DNA from: Holophagales bacterium UBA5704
GTDB taxonomy: Bacteria; Acidobacteriota; Thermoanaerobaculia; Multivoradales; UBA5704
DNA: 64,000 nt
NCBI GenBank assembly: GCA_002420005.1
Contig: DIHE01000036.1
Location: forward strand, 111,029 to 175,028
Direction: 5' to 3'
The stretch's first letter is position 1; each line of letters starts with the position of its first letter. Of the stretch, positions 33,967 through 42,004 are shown piece by piece. The position numbers were made by a program, and so were the translations under genes. A model generated the notes under the pieces. It did not search any database and was not told the DNA's origin. It saw only the letters and a program-made list of their open reading frames with translations.

Positions 33967-35448
33967 ATGAGCTACCAGCGCATTCAGCCGTTCCCGGCGG
34001 CATCGACCTACGAGTTCCCGGAGCTAAGAGCGCTCTCGTCCGTTTGGCGAGAGCGAAAGACAGCGCTCGAAGAGGATGGTGCGTACAAGGAGTTCATCAA
34101 GAAGCTCCAGCGGGAGTGGGCAATCGAGACCGGAATCATTGAACGCCTGTACACGTGGGACCGGGGAGTCACCGAAGTGCTCATTGAGCAGGGGATCGAG
34201 TCGTCGATCATCGCCCACCGCGGCGGAGTGTCGCAGCGCGACGCCGAGCATATTCAGGCGCTGATCAACGATCACCTGGGAATCGTCGAGGGCCTGTTCG
34301 GGTACATCAAGGGCGAAGAACCGCTGACCGAGCACTTCATCCGTGGTCTCCAGGCGCAGTTCACCGCGCATCAGGATTACACGGAAGCAACCACGGAGTC
34401 AGGCGATCTCGTCCGCGTCACCCTCCGGAAGGGCGAATACAAGACTCTTCCGAACAATCCGCGGCGTCCTGATGGCGTGGTCCACTCTTACTGCCCACCG
34501 GAGTGGGCGAAGGAAGAGATGGAGGCACTCATTCGCATGTATCGCGAGGCTGAGGCGACACACACCTCAGAAGTCAAGTCAGCTTGGCTGCATCATCGCT
34601 TCACTCAGATCCACCCGTTTCGAGATGGCAACGGGCGTGTAGCTCGTGCACTCGCTTCGTCGGTTTTCCTCCGCGACGGGCTCTTTCCTCTTGTTGTTCG
34701 CGAGTCCGATCGGAAGGAGTATATCGGTGCTCTGGAGAGTGCTGACGCCGGCGACCTCGAACCGCTTGTCGCCTTCTTCGCGCGTCGCCAGCGCGACGCC
34801 ATCCTCAAGGCGGTAGGGCTTGAGCAGCAGGTTCAGCAGAGCAAGTACGCCGAGCAGATAGTTGCGTCTGCGCTGGAGCTTCTACGCGGTCGCTTCAGTC
34901 GTGAGCAGCAAAAAGTCTCCGCGGTGTACGAACATGCGGGAAAATTGTTCAGCCACGTTGACCAGAAGTTCCGTGAGCTTACGGCAAACCTGGATCCACA
35001 GCTTCGGTCGTTGACGCCACCACAAAGACCGAGATACCACGTTCGATCGAGCTCAGCCGACAGTTCATCTGGCCAACGACACTACTTCCAAAAGCAGATC
35101 GTCGATATCGCGAACCACTTTGATTACTTTGCCAACTTTGAAAGATTCCGCACTTGGGTGCGCATCACGCTCACGACGGATCAGGACTTTGAATATGTCG
35201 TTAGCTTTCACGGCTACGGCCCAGGCGACACCGGGATCCTCGCGGCGTCCGCCTTCACCTACATGAAGGCCCCGAAGGAGGAAGGCGGTACCGAGCCGGT
35301 TGCCCTGCATCCGGCCGCTACAGAACTGTTCCAGTTCAACTATGCGGAATCGTTTGAGACTACGGAGAAGCGCTTCGCTGAATGGCTTGAGGCTTCAATG
35401 GCCATCGCGCTTGCAGAGTGGAAGCGGTCGCTACAAGCGGGCGCCTGA
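33967..35448 (+). CDS. Fic-domain protein (putative AMPylator)
   Basis: The 493-aa protein carries the complete Fic motif HPFRDGNGRVAR near residue 216, with the catalytic His and the Asp, Asn and Arg that bind nucleotide phosphates. Fic enzymes transfer AMP or similar groups to Ser, Thr or Tyr of target proteins. I do not see a clear inhibitory S/TxxxEG/N helix in the N-terminal part, nor a separate small antitoxin gene next to it. The last 200 residues are unassigned. The gene is visibly less GC-rich and uses more A/T-ending codons than its neighbours, and it is flanked by a duplicated piece of the upstream gene, both signs of acquisition. Confidence 0.9.
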   Translation: MSYQRIQPFPAASTYEFPELRALSSVWRERKTALEEDGAYKEFIKKLQREWAIETGIIERLYTWDRGVTEVLIEQGIESSIIAHRGGVSQRDAEHIQALINDHLGIVEGLFGYIKGEEPLTEHFIRGLQAQFTAHQDYTEATTESGDLVRVTLRKGEYKTLPNNPRRPDGVVHSYCPPEWAKEEMEALIRMYREAEATHTSEVKSAWLHHRFTQIHPFRDGNGRVARALASSVFLRDGLFPLVVRESDRKEYIGALESADAGDLEPLVAFFARRQRDAILKAVGLEQQVQQSKYAEQIVASALELLRGRFSREQQKVSAVYEHAGKLFSHVDQKFRELTANLDPQLRSLTPPQRPRYHVRSSSADSSSGQRHYFQKQIVDIANHFDYFANFERFRTWVRITLTTDQDFEYVVSFHGYGPGDTGILAASAFTYMKAPKEEGGTEPVALHPAATELFQFNYAESFETTEKRFAEWLEASMAIALAEWKRSLQAGA

Positions 35449-35453
35449 GGCTG

Positions 35454-35537
35454 GCGCCGCTGTGGCCTCGCATTCGATCCCGAGACCTTGATCCCCACTC
35501 TCCACCCCGAGACCTTCGAGTCGAGTCGAACGTCCCC
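35454..35537 (+). repeat. Diverged copy of a ypdA-like gene segment
   Basis: This 84-nt piece begins 6 nt after the Fic stop and matches 33682-33760 at roughly 90 percent, with an extra TCGAG-type 5-nt duplication. It is cut off from the rest of the gene on both sides and cannot be functional as an oxidoreductase. Together with the source copy it forms direct repeats around the Fic gene. Confidence 0.75.
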
Positions 35538-35550
35538 GTTCGCTTCAGCG

Positions 35551-35886
35551 GCCAAGCCCCAGAGTCTGGAGGCCAAGCCCCAGAGTCTGGTGGTGGGGCC
35601 CCAGAGTTTGGCGATGACCGCACTCGTTCGGATGGCCAGGCCCCAGAGTTTAGCGATGACCGCACTCGTTCGGATGGCCAGGCCCCAGAGTTTAGCGATG
35701 ACCGCCGACGCTTGGGGAGTGAGGCCCCAGAGCTGGGCGATGACCGCACTCGTTCGGATGGCCATGCCCCAAAGTTGTGGGGTGACGCCCCAAGCCTGGG
35801 GGGTGAGCGCTGAATCCTGGGTGGTCACCGCTGAAGCCTGGGGGGTGACCGCTGAAGCCTGGGGGGTGACGCCCCAGAGTTGGGGT
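35551..35886 (+). repeat. Minisatellite of sixteen 21-bp units
   Basis: Sixteen contiguous 21-nt units run without phase change; in places two unit types alternate to give a 42-nt higher-order repeat (starts at 35597, 35639, 35681, 35723). Because the unit is seven codons, the + frame reads as heptads such as ARPQSLA, MTALVRM, VTPQAWG, VTAEAWG. The array is followed by the VOC gene, whose own ribosome site and ATG lie further on. The 519-bp gap between the Fic and VOC genes holds this array and the ypdA-like fragment and no convincing gene. Confidence 0.85.
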
Positions 35887-35967
35887 GTCACCGCCGATCC
35901 CAAGGCGAAGCCGTGCTCCTTGCACAGCTTCGCCATCACTACTGAGTCGACGCCCGGAGGATCTCTG

Positions 35968-36429
35968 ATGACCAAAGTCACACCGTTCCTGATGTTCAAC
36001 GACCAGCTCGAGGCGGCCATGGAGCTCTACACCGCCACCTTCCCGGACTCCGAAATCAGGAACATCGCCCGGACCGGCGAGGACGGTCCGATCACCTCCG
36101 CCGAGTTCGTCGTCGGTGGGCAAGTGTTCATGGGCTACAACGGGGGCTCGTACTTTTCCTTCTCCGAAGGCGTCTCGCTCTACGTGGACTGCGAGAACCA
36201 GGCCGAAGTCGACGAGTATTGGGACAAACTGGTCAAGGCCGGGGCGACGCCTACCGCGTGCGGCTGGATCAAGGACCCGTTCGGCCTCTCGTGGCAGATT
36301 GTCCCGCGGCGATTCATCGAGCTGATCCGCGACAAGGATGCCAGGAAGGTGAAGGCCGTGATGGAGGCCATGATGACGATGGTGAAGCTCGACGTAGCGG
36401 CCCTCGAGAGAGCCTACAATGAGGCGTAA
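35968..36429 (+). CDS. VOC/PhnB-like glyoxalase-fold protein
   Basis: The 153-aa protein has the PhnB-like vicinal-oxygen-chelate pattern: TPFLMFNDQLEAAMELYTATF at the start, FMGYNGG in the middle, then DEYWDKLVKAGATPTACGWIKDPFGLSWQIVP. Members of this subgroup often have unknown function and some lack metal ligands. A CGGAGG site 7-8 nt before ATG 35968 supports this start. The same frame stays open upstream through the minisatellite, but that part is repeat-derived and is not included. Confidence 0.88.
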   Translation: MTKVTPFLMFNDQLEAAMELYTATFPDSEIRNIARTGEDGPITSAEFVVGGQVFMGYNGGSYFSFSEGVSLYVDCENQAEVDEYWDKLVKAGATPTACGWIKDPFGLSWQIVPRRFIELIRDKDARKVKAVMEAMMTMVKLDVAALERAYNEA

Positions 36430-36659
36430 CCAGCCGATGCCGCGGACGGCCAGCGGCCGCCACCGCCCCCCGGTCTTGTTCCATCCGCCCGCAAGCTGAG
36501 CCTCCCGGCTCTCGACCCGGGCCCCACCGCTCTCGATCCGAGGCTCCCCGCCCGAGAGGCAGGGTCCCTCCTTCCGAGGGCGGAGAGGCTCCGCCCGAGA
36601 TCCGGGCTGCTCCGGGGGTGGAAGACTCGGCACCCCCCGGCAGTCGGCAGTGGCTCAGG
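36430..36659. other. Gene-free GC-rich gap
   Basis: I see no gene here. The stretch contains short imperfect repeats built from CCCGAGA, GGCTCC and CTCTCGA words that could form several hairpins, and it separates the VOC gene from the arsenic operon region. Confidence 0.4.
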
Positions 36660-36716
36660 TCAGGGGGCGTCGATCCAGGGGAAGAGGCCGGCGCGGATCT
36701 GGGTCTGTGTTTTCAT
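36660..36716 (-). CDS. Possible 18-aa peptide with a strong ribosome site
   Basis: On the minus strand AAAGGAGGTGAGC is followed 5 nt later by ATG (36716) and a short frame encoding MKTQTQIRAGLFPWIDAP, ending in TGA. The ribosome site is near-perfect, better than most in the window. The start M-K-T-x-T-x-I-R-A-G resembles a recurring N-terminal pattern I have seen in very small bacterial peptides of unknown role (recollection, not checked). It is divergent from arsR. It could be a regulatory leader, a RiPP-like peptide or chance. Confidence 0.4.
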   Translation of the reverse strand: MKTQTQIRAGLFPWIDAP

Positions 36717-36806
36717 GGGATGCTCACCTCCTTTCGAGGGTTCTACACGGCAATGCGCCGTTCCGGGGTGAGATCGGTCACCCTGGCATTCCCTGCCCAA
36801 TGCGCT

Positions 36807-36812
36807 TACAAT
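36807..36812 (+). promoter_or_regulatory. -10-like hexamer 7 nt before arsR
   Basis: TACAAT (5 of 6 to TATAAT) leaves 7 nt before the arsR ATG, so the message is probably leaderless. There is no ribosome site before arsR, consistent with this. Confidence 0.45.
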
Positions 36813-36819
36813 TCGGGAC

Positions 36820-37269
36820 ATGGCGAATCGACGAATTGAGATCGGGGCTTTCTCACCGCTCGGCCGGATGGCCGATGTGGGCCGGGCTCTCGGCCATCCC
36901 TCCCGCCTCCGGCTTCTCGCTCTGCTGGAGAGCGGGGAGATGTGCGTCTGCCAGACGGTGGCCCTTCTCGACCAGGCGGCTTCGACGGTCTCCGGGCATT
37001 TGTCGGAGCTGCGGCGCGCCGGGCTCCTCCAGGAGCGCCGGGAGGGCAAGCTGGTCTTCTACCGCTGGGCCGAGGACCCCGCGACGCGCTCGTTCCTGCG
37101 CGACGTGGTGACCCGGCTGGGGGAGGATCCGGTCATCGCCGAGGACCGCAGGCGCGGTGAGCGCCTGCGGGAGATTCCCATCGCCGAGCTGTGCGCGGTG
37201 GATCTCGATCTCGAAGCGGTCGGCGTGTCGGCGGGGGCGCCGACGAAAGGAGAGGGTGATGTCTGCTGA
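36820..37269 (+). CDS. arsR: ArsR-family metalloregulator
   Basis: The 149-aa winged-helix repressor has the typical DVGRALGHPSRLRLLALLESGEMCVCQ, with the CVC cysteine pair in the metal-sensing helix, and the recognition helix region STVSGHLSELRRAGLL. In this family arsenite binding to the cysteines releases DNA and induces efflux. It overlaps the acr3 gene by 11 nt, so they form one operon and autoregulation is expected. The tail from about residue 105 is longer than in the shortest family members. Confidence 0.92.
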   Translation: MANRRIEIGAFSPLGRMADVGRALGHPSRLRLLALLESGEMCVCQTVALLDQAASTVSGHLSELRRAGLLQERREGKLVFYRWAEDPATRSFLRDVVTRLGEDPVIAEDRRRGERLREIPIAELCAVDLDLEAVGVSAGAPTKGEGDVC

Positions 37270-38332
37270 ACCCGAGAAGCGGATGAACGTCTTCGAGCGC
37301 TACCTCTCGATCTGGGTCGCGCTCTGCATGGTCGCCGGTGTGGGGCTCGGCAAGCTCCTGCCGGATCTCGTCAGCCGGCTGCAGCGCATCGAGGCGGGCG
37401 AGGGGAGCCATATCAACATCCCGATCGCCGTCCTGATCTGGCTGATGATCTACCCGATGATGCTGAAGATCGACTTTTCCAGCATCTTGCGCGTCGGCCG
37501 CCGGCCGGGCGGGCTTCTGGTGACGCTCGTCATCAACTGGGTGGTCAAGCCATTCTCGATGGCGTTTCTCGGCTGGCTGTTCTTTCGCCACCTGTTTCTT
37601 CCCTGGATCGGGCCCGGGCTCGCCGATGAGTACATCGCGGGCGTGATCATCCTCGCCGCGGCGCCTTGTACGGCGATGGTCTTCGTCTGGTCGTATCTGT
37701 CGGGAGGCGATCCGGCCTATACGCTCGTGCAGGTCTCGGTCAACGACCTGATCATGCTGATCGCGTTCGTCCCGCTGGTCACCTTCCTGGTCACCGGGAC
37801 CTCGGGGCTTTCGGTACCGTTCGCCGTGCTCCTCTGGTCGGTGTTGATCTTTGTGGTCATTCCGCTCGCAGCGGGGACGCTGAGCCGGGTGGTCCTGATC
37901 CGCCTCAAAGGGATCGAGTGGTTCGAGAAGCGCTTCCTCGCGCTGTTCCACCCGGTGACGATCGTGGCGCTCCTCGCGACGCTGGTGCTCATCTTCGCCT
38001 TCCAGGCCGAGAACATCACGACCCGCGCCTTCCATGTGTTGCTGATCGCGGTGCCGATCCTCATCCAGGTGTACTTCAACTCCTCGCTGGCCTATGGCCT
38101 GATGCGCCTCTTCCGCATCCGCTACGAGGTGGCGGCCCCCGGGGCGCTCATCGGGGCCTCGAACTTCTTCGAGCTGGCGGTGGCGACGGCGATCGCGCTC
38201 TATGGTCCCGGCTCGGGCGCGGCGCTGGCCACCGTGGTCGGCGTTCTCGTGGAGGTGCCGGTCATGCTCTCGGTCTGCCGCTTCTGCGTGGCCACGCGGC
38301 ACTGGTTTCCGGAGGCGGAGCCCGCTGCGTGA
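37259..38332 (+). CDS. acr3: Arsenite efflux transporter Acr3
   Basis: The 357-aa membrane protein has about ten membrane segments and the Acr3 hallmark ILAAAPCTAMVFVWSYL with the essential cysteine in the fourth segment, plus GASNFFELAVATAIALYG. It exports arsenite, probably driven by the proton gradient. ATG at 37259 follows GGAGAGGGTG and lies inside the end of arsR. An arsenate reductase gene is not visible nearby. Confidence 0.95.
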   Translation: MSAEPEKRMNVFERYLSIWVALCMVAGVGLGKLLPDLVSRLQRIEAGEGSHINIPIAVLIWLMIYPMMLKIDFSSILRVGRRPGGLLVTLVINWVVKPFSMAFLGWLFFRHLFLPWIGPGLADEYIAGVIILAAAPCTAMVFVWSYLSGGDPAYTLVQVSVNDLIMLIAFVPLVTFLVTGTSGLSVPFAVLLWSVLIFVVIPLAAGTLSRVVLIRLKGIEWFEKRFLALFHPVTIVALLATLVLIFAFQAENITTRAFHVLLIAVPILIQVYFNSSLAYGLMRLFRIRYEVAAPGALIGASNFFELAVATAIALYGPGSGAALATVVGVLVEVPVMLSVCRFCVATRHWFPEAEPAA

Positions 38333-38364
38333 ATCCTCCCGGAAGGCCGGAGCCGCATCGCTGA

Positions 38365-38370
38365 TATCGT
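38365..38370 (+). promoter_or_regulatory. -10-like hexamer 7 nt before the lipoprotein gene
   Basis: TATCGT (4 of 6) lies 7 nt before the GTG at 38378, the same spacing as at arsR and Fic. No ribosome site is present. Confidence 0.3.
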
Positions 38371-38377
38371 ACCCCTC

Positions 38378-39361
38378 GTGGACGTCAGAGCTCTTCTTCG
38401 GGTCGGGTCTCTCGTCGGAGCGCTGGTCGCCGCGGGCTGCGGCGGGGCTCCGGAAGCGGCTCCTCCCCTGGACGATCCGACGGCGTCGCAGGAGCTGGTG
38501 GCCCGGCCGGGCCTGATCGAGCTGCGGCGCTGGCAGGAGCCGCGGCAGAGGGTGGTGATCGACCGCGCCGGGGTCCTCCTCGGGCCGCTGGGAGAGCCGG
38601 CGGTGCGCCAGCTCTTCGTCGAGCCCGATCGGCGCGAGGACCTGCAGGCTTTTCTTCGCATGTACGCGCCGTTCCTTTCGCGCTCGCCGTTCGGCGAGCT
38701 GGCGTTCGGCGGCCGGGGAACGGCTCCGGCGGGTCCGGCTGCGCGGCGGATGATCCTCGAGTGGGTGCGCAAGGTGGCCGCCGAGGCCGGTGGAGTCGCG
38801 GGGGCCGGAGAGGTCTACGGCCTCGTTCTCGCCTGGCACCGCGGGGGCGGGCTGGGCGGTTGTGGCGACGTGGCGGTGTATCTGGACGGCGAGGTGCGCG
38901 CCGGTTCCTGTGCCGGGCCGGAGTCCCGGGGCCGTTTGAACCCGGCGGCCTGGACCGGCTTGATGCAGCGGTACGACCGGCTGCGTCCGTTTCAGGAGGT
39001 GCTGGGCAAGGACGACGAAAGCGGGCGGGCGCCGGAGAATTTGACGTTTGCCGGCCATGGCGCGCAAACCGCCTCCCCGGCCGACGTCGAAGCTCTCCGT
39101 GCTTTGGCCGCCGGGCTCGACCGTGCGCTGGCCGCCCGCCGTAAGGAAGCCGCTCCGGTCCCGGTGGCTCCCGGAGATGCCGACGGCTTGAGCGAGCTGG
39201 ACGGCGAGGCGGCACCGGCTCCGGAGGTTCCGGGACCCGGTCTTCTCGCCGAGCCTCCTCCTGCGCCTCCTCTCCCGCTCCCGCAGGCGGCCCTGCCGGA
39301 ATACGTCCCGCCGCCTCCCGATTCGGAGGTGGATGAGGTGGCGGAGCCGCCGGGGTCATGA
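38378..39361 (+). CDS. Lipoprotein of unknown function with Pro-rich tail
   Basis: The 327-aa product has a lipobox, LVAAGC, at the end of a short signal peptide, so it should be lipid-anchored. Residues 40-240 form an unknown globular part with two cysteines in GGCGDVAVY and AGSCAGPE. The last 70 residues are rich in Pro and Ala, ending VPPPPDSEVDEVAEPPGS, and are probably disordered or cross the cell wall space. It starts with GTG and overlaps the glycosyltransferase gene by ATGA. I do not recognise a family. Confidence 0.75.
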   Translation: MDVRALLRVGSLVGALVAAGCGGAPEAAPPLDDPTASQELVARPGLIELRRWQEPRQRVVIDRAGVLLGPLGEPAVRQLFVEPDRREDLQAFLRMYAPFLSRSPFGELAFGGRGTAPAGPAARRMILEWVRKVAAEAGGVAGAGEVYGLVLAWHRGGGLGGCGDVAVYLDGEVRAGSCAGPESRGRLNPAAWTGLMQRYDRLRPFQEVLGKDDESGRAPENLTFAGHGAQTASPADVEALRALAAGLDRALAARRKEAAPVPVAPGDADGLSELDGEAAPAPEVPGPGLLAEPPPAPPLPLPQAALPEYVPPPPDSEVDEVAEPPGS

Positions 39362-40431
39362 AACCGCGCGTCTGCCTCGTCTTTCCCCACCTCCTCCTGG
39401 GTGGCGGGGAGACTGCATTGATGGCGGTGGCGGAAGCTCTGCGGGAAGACATCGTCCTCCAAGCCTGCGCCTTCGAGAGCCCGGAGGACCGGGTTTCAGG
39501 GATCTTGCGTCGCGAGCTCGAGGAGCGTCTGGGCGGAGTGACGCTCATTCGCCACCGCTGGGAGCTGCGCCCCTGTTTTCGCTCCGCGGACGTGGTGCTC
39601 TGGTATGGCGTGGTCCCCGCCGTGGCGGACGTCCTCGCCTCCTTGGCGGTGCAGGGGCGGCGGCCCGGGTCCGTCCGGGTCGTGCATACCAGCCGGGAGG
39701 AGGATGGCCCTGCGTTCCATCGCCGTTGGCGGCAGGTGATCGACCGCACCGTCTGTGTCCATCCCGGCGGGGCCCGCCGCATCCCCGGGGCGGTGTTCGT
39801 CCCCAACACCTGTTCCCCGGATCGCCTCCAGGGCCACCGCCTTGAGCCGTCGTCCAACCTCCCCACGCTCGGGTTCCTCGGCCGGCTGGTGCCGCAGAAG
39901 AACGTCGCCTGGCTGGTGGAGAACCTCGAAGCCCTCGGGGCGAGCCTTCTGCTCCAGGTGTTCGACACCCCCTTTCAGACGGCGGCCGATCTCGCAGGGC
40001 TCGCCGAACGGTGTGGTGTCGCCGGGAGGGTGTGCTTCCTGCCGCCCGGCCGCGAGGTGGGGACGCTTTTGCGCAGCGTGGATGCCCTGGTGATCGCCTC
40101 GCAGCACGAGGGCTTTCCCATGGTGGCGGTCGAGGCCGGCCTCCTGGGCACGCCGGTGATCTCGACCCGGGTGGGCGCCCTCCCCGAGCTTTTTTCCGAG
40201 GAGATGTTGTTCGTCGACAGCCGGGAGGGCTTCCCGGATCTCGCCTCGATGCAGAACGCCCTCGCAAAGCTCCGGGCGGTCCCCGGTCCCGTCTGGGGGC
40301 GCCGGCTCCAGGAGCGGGTGGCGACGCTCTGCGCCCGCGAGCGGGTGGTCGCGAGCTATCGCGACGTGTTGCGCTCCGTCTGTGAGCGCCAGACGTCCGG
40401 CACCGCCATCTCGGCTTCCGGACCCCGGTAA
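39358..40431 (+). CDS. Glycosyltransferase, GT-B fold (family 4-like)
   Basis: The 357-aa protein has the N-terminal HLLLGGGETALMAVAEAL typical of GT4 enzymes, LGFLGRLVPQKNVAWLVE at the start of the donor domain, and the E-x7-E motif region EGFPMVAVEAGLLGTPVIST. It transfers a sugar from a nucleotide donor; donor and acceptor are unknown. ATG overlaps the lipoprotein stop. Its 3' end overlaps the convergent PhyH gene by 76 nt, so the two genes share coding DNA on opposite strands. Confidence 0.9.
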   Translation: MKPRVCLVFPHLLLGGGETALMAVAEALREDIVLQACAFESPEDRVSGILRRELEERLGGVTLIRHRWELRPCFRSADVVLWYGVVPAVADVLASLAVQGRRPGSVRVVHTSREEDGPAFHRRWRQVIDRTVCVHPGGARRIPGAVFVPNTCSPDRLQGHRLEPSSNLPTLGFLGRLVPQKNVAWLVENLEALGASLLLQVFDTPFQTAADLAGLAERCGVAGRVCFLPPGREVGTLLRSVDALVIASQHEGFPMVAVEAGLLGTPVISTRVGALPELFSEEMLFVDSREGFPDLASMQNALAKLRAVPGPVWGRRLQERVATLCARERVVASYRDVLRSVCERQTSGTAISASGPR

Positions 40432-41987
40432 GGGGGCGTGAGCCCGAGAAGCTGGCGGCGCATGGGGGTGACCGCCCGGGCGATGCTCGCGGGCGACGGC
40501 TCGTGCCCTTTCCAGATCCGCATCCATTTGTGCCCGTAGTTGTAGAGCAGGACGCGCCGCGTCGCCGCGCTGCGGTTGGTGCCGGGGGAGTGCACCACGT
40601 TGCCGTGGAAGTAGTAGGCGCTGCCGGCGCGGCAGGTGAGGCGCACGGCGCCGGGCATGTCCTCGGGCGTTGCCACGCGGGGGATGGGCGTGTCGTCCGG
40701 CTGCCGGTGGGTGCCCGGCAGGATCAGCGTCGCGCCGCCGTCCTCGCCGATGTCGTCGAGAGCGATCATCATCCGCACCATCATCGTCGATCCCGCATGC
40801 CACACGCCCCGCACCCGGGTGCGCACGTCGGTGTGCCAGGCGTCGCCGTCGAGCACGCCGCCCGGGGGGGTGATGTAGCAGGCATGATCGATGATCGCGA
40901 GATCCTCTCCCAGCGCCTCGCGCACCCGCGGCAGGAGGCGCGGATGCTCGGCGAGATCGGCCAGGATCGGCGCGTACTCCATGATCCCCTCGATTTCCAG
41001 GAATTCCGGAATCCGCGTCCCCGGCAACGAAAGATCCGCCCGCCACCGCGCCTCCGCCGCGTCCGCCGCCGCGCGGATCGCCGCGAGCTCCTCGGGCGTC
41101 AGGGCGTCCTCGATCATCGCGTAGCCGGTCTCCGCGAAGCCACCATCGGGAGGGACGACCTCGCGGTCTTCCTGTCTTTGGGAGATGGCGCCCCCTCTCC
41201 CGGGAGGGGGGAGAGCGATGGGAGAGGGGGACGGGGGGTGAGGCCCGGCCGGGGGCCCGTACGGGTCCGTCAACCCCAGAAGCTGCCGTTGCCTCTCCGT
41301 CACCGCCCGCGCCGCCAGCTCCGGCGAGGGCCGGTACTCGTCCCACATCCGCATCCACTTGTGACCATAGGTATAGATCAGCAGGTGCCGGTGGCGATCC
41401 GACCGGTTGTTCCCGGCGGAATGGTAGGTGCGGCCGGTGATCAGGTAGGCGGAGCCGGCGGGGAGGGCCATCTGCACGGCACCGGGCAGGTCCTCGGGCA
41501 CCTCGGTGTTCGGCATCTCTGTACCGCGGGGCGTCCGGTGCGACCGCGGCAAGACCAGCGTGGCACCGCCGTTCTGGGGGATGTCTTCTAGCACGTAGAA
41601 CACCTTGACCATCAGCAGCGAGCGCGGGTGGTCCACCGCCGGCATGTCGAAATCGAAATGCCAGCCCCGGGGAATCTCCGCACCGGGCGGCGTCATGAAA
41701 TAGTCGTGGTCGAGCATCATGACGTCCGGCCCGAGGAGGGTTTCGACGACGGGAAAGACCCGGGGATGCTCGAGCAGCTCGAAGAGCACCGGATCATGCT
41801 CCATGATGCCGAGCACCTGCTCCAGGTCGCTCCGGCGTACCCCGGGGAGCGACAGGTCCGCCCGCCACCGGGCCTCGGCCGCGCGCGCTGCGGCACGCAG
41901 GGGAGCGAGCTCGGTCGGGGTGAGCGCGTTCGGCAGGACCAGGTATCCATCCTCCAGCAACCGCGCCCGCTGCTCTTCGATCGTCAT
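40356..41987 (-). CDS. Protein with two tandem phytanoyl-CoA-dioxygenase-like domains
   Basis: The 543-aa protein is an internal duplication of a PhyH-type Fe(II)/2-oxoglutarate dioxygenase. Each half has the start LTPxELAxxRAAAxAAEARWRADLSLPG, an HxD iron site (WHFDFD and WHTDV) and a distal His (YHSAGNN and VHSPGTN). Both halves therefore look active. The linker, near residues 250-275, reads HPPSPSPIALPPPGRGG and comes from a GC-rich hairpin-type sequence at 41191-41250. Substrate unknown. The gene is divergent from a creatininase-family gene with only 17 nt between the starts, so the two are probably co-regulated. Confidence 0.9.
   Translation of the reverse strand: MTIEEQRARLLEDGYLVLPNALTPTELAPLRAAARAAEARWRADLSLPGVRRSDLEQVLGIMEHDPVLFELLEHPRVFPVVETLLGPDVMMLDHDYFMTPPGAEIPRGWHFDFDMPAVDHPRSLLMVKVFYVLEDIPQNGGATLVLPRSHRTPRGTEMPNTEVPEDLPGAVQMALPAGSAYLITGRTYHSAGNNRSDRHRHLLIYTYGHKWMRMWDEYRPSPELAARAVTERQRQLLGLTDPYGPPAGPHPPSPSPIALPPPGRGGAISQRQEDREVVPPDGGFAETGYAMIEDALTPEELAAIRAAADAAEARWRADLSLPGTRIPEFLEIEGIMEYAPILADLAEHPRLLPRVREALGEDLAIIDHACYITPPGGVLDGDAWHTDVRTRVRGVWHAGSTMMVRMMIALDDIGEDGGATLILPGTHRQPDDTPIPRVATPEDMPGAVRLTCRAGSAYYFHGNVVHSPGTNRSAATRRVLLYNYGHKWMRIWKGHEPSPASIARAVTPMRRQLLGLTPPYRGPEAEMAVPDVWRSQTERNTSR
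41191..41250. repeat. GC-rich palindromic element inside the PhyH gene
   Basis: The stretch is built from C-runs and G-runs, including CTCCCGGGAG, and can form a hairpin. It looks like an intergenic repeat rather than coding sequence, yet it is read in frame as the linker between the two dioxygenase domains. Confidence 0.5.
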
Positions 41988-42004
41988 ACGGTGGCTCCCG
42001 TTGT

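Noticed and set aside
35551..35886. CRISPR array
   Set aside because: Units are directly adjacent with no unique spacers between them.
35488..35967. N-terminal extension of the VOC protein through the minisatellite
   Set aside because: The extension is repeat-derived, and a ribosome site with ATG stands before the real VOC start at 35968.
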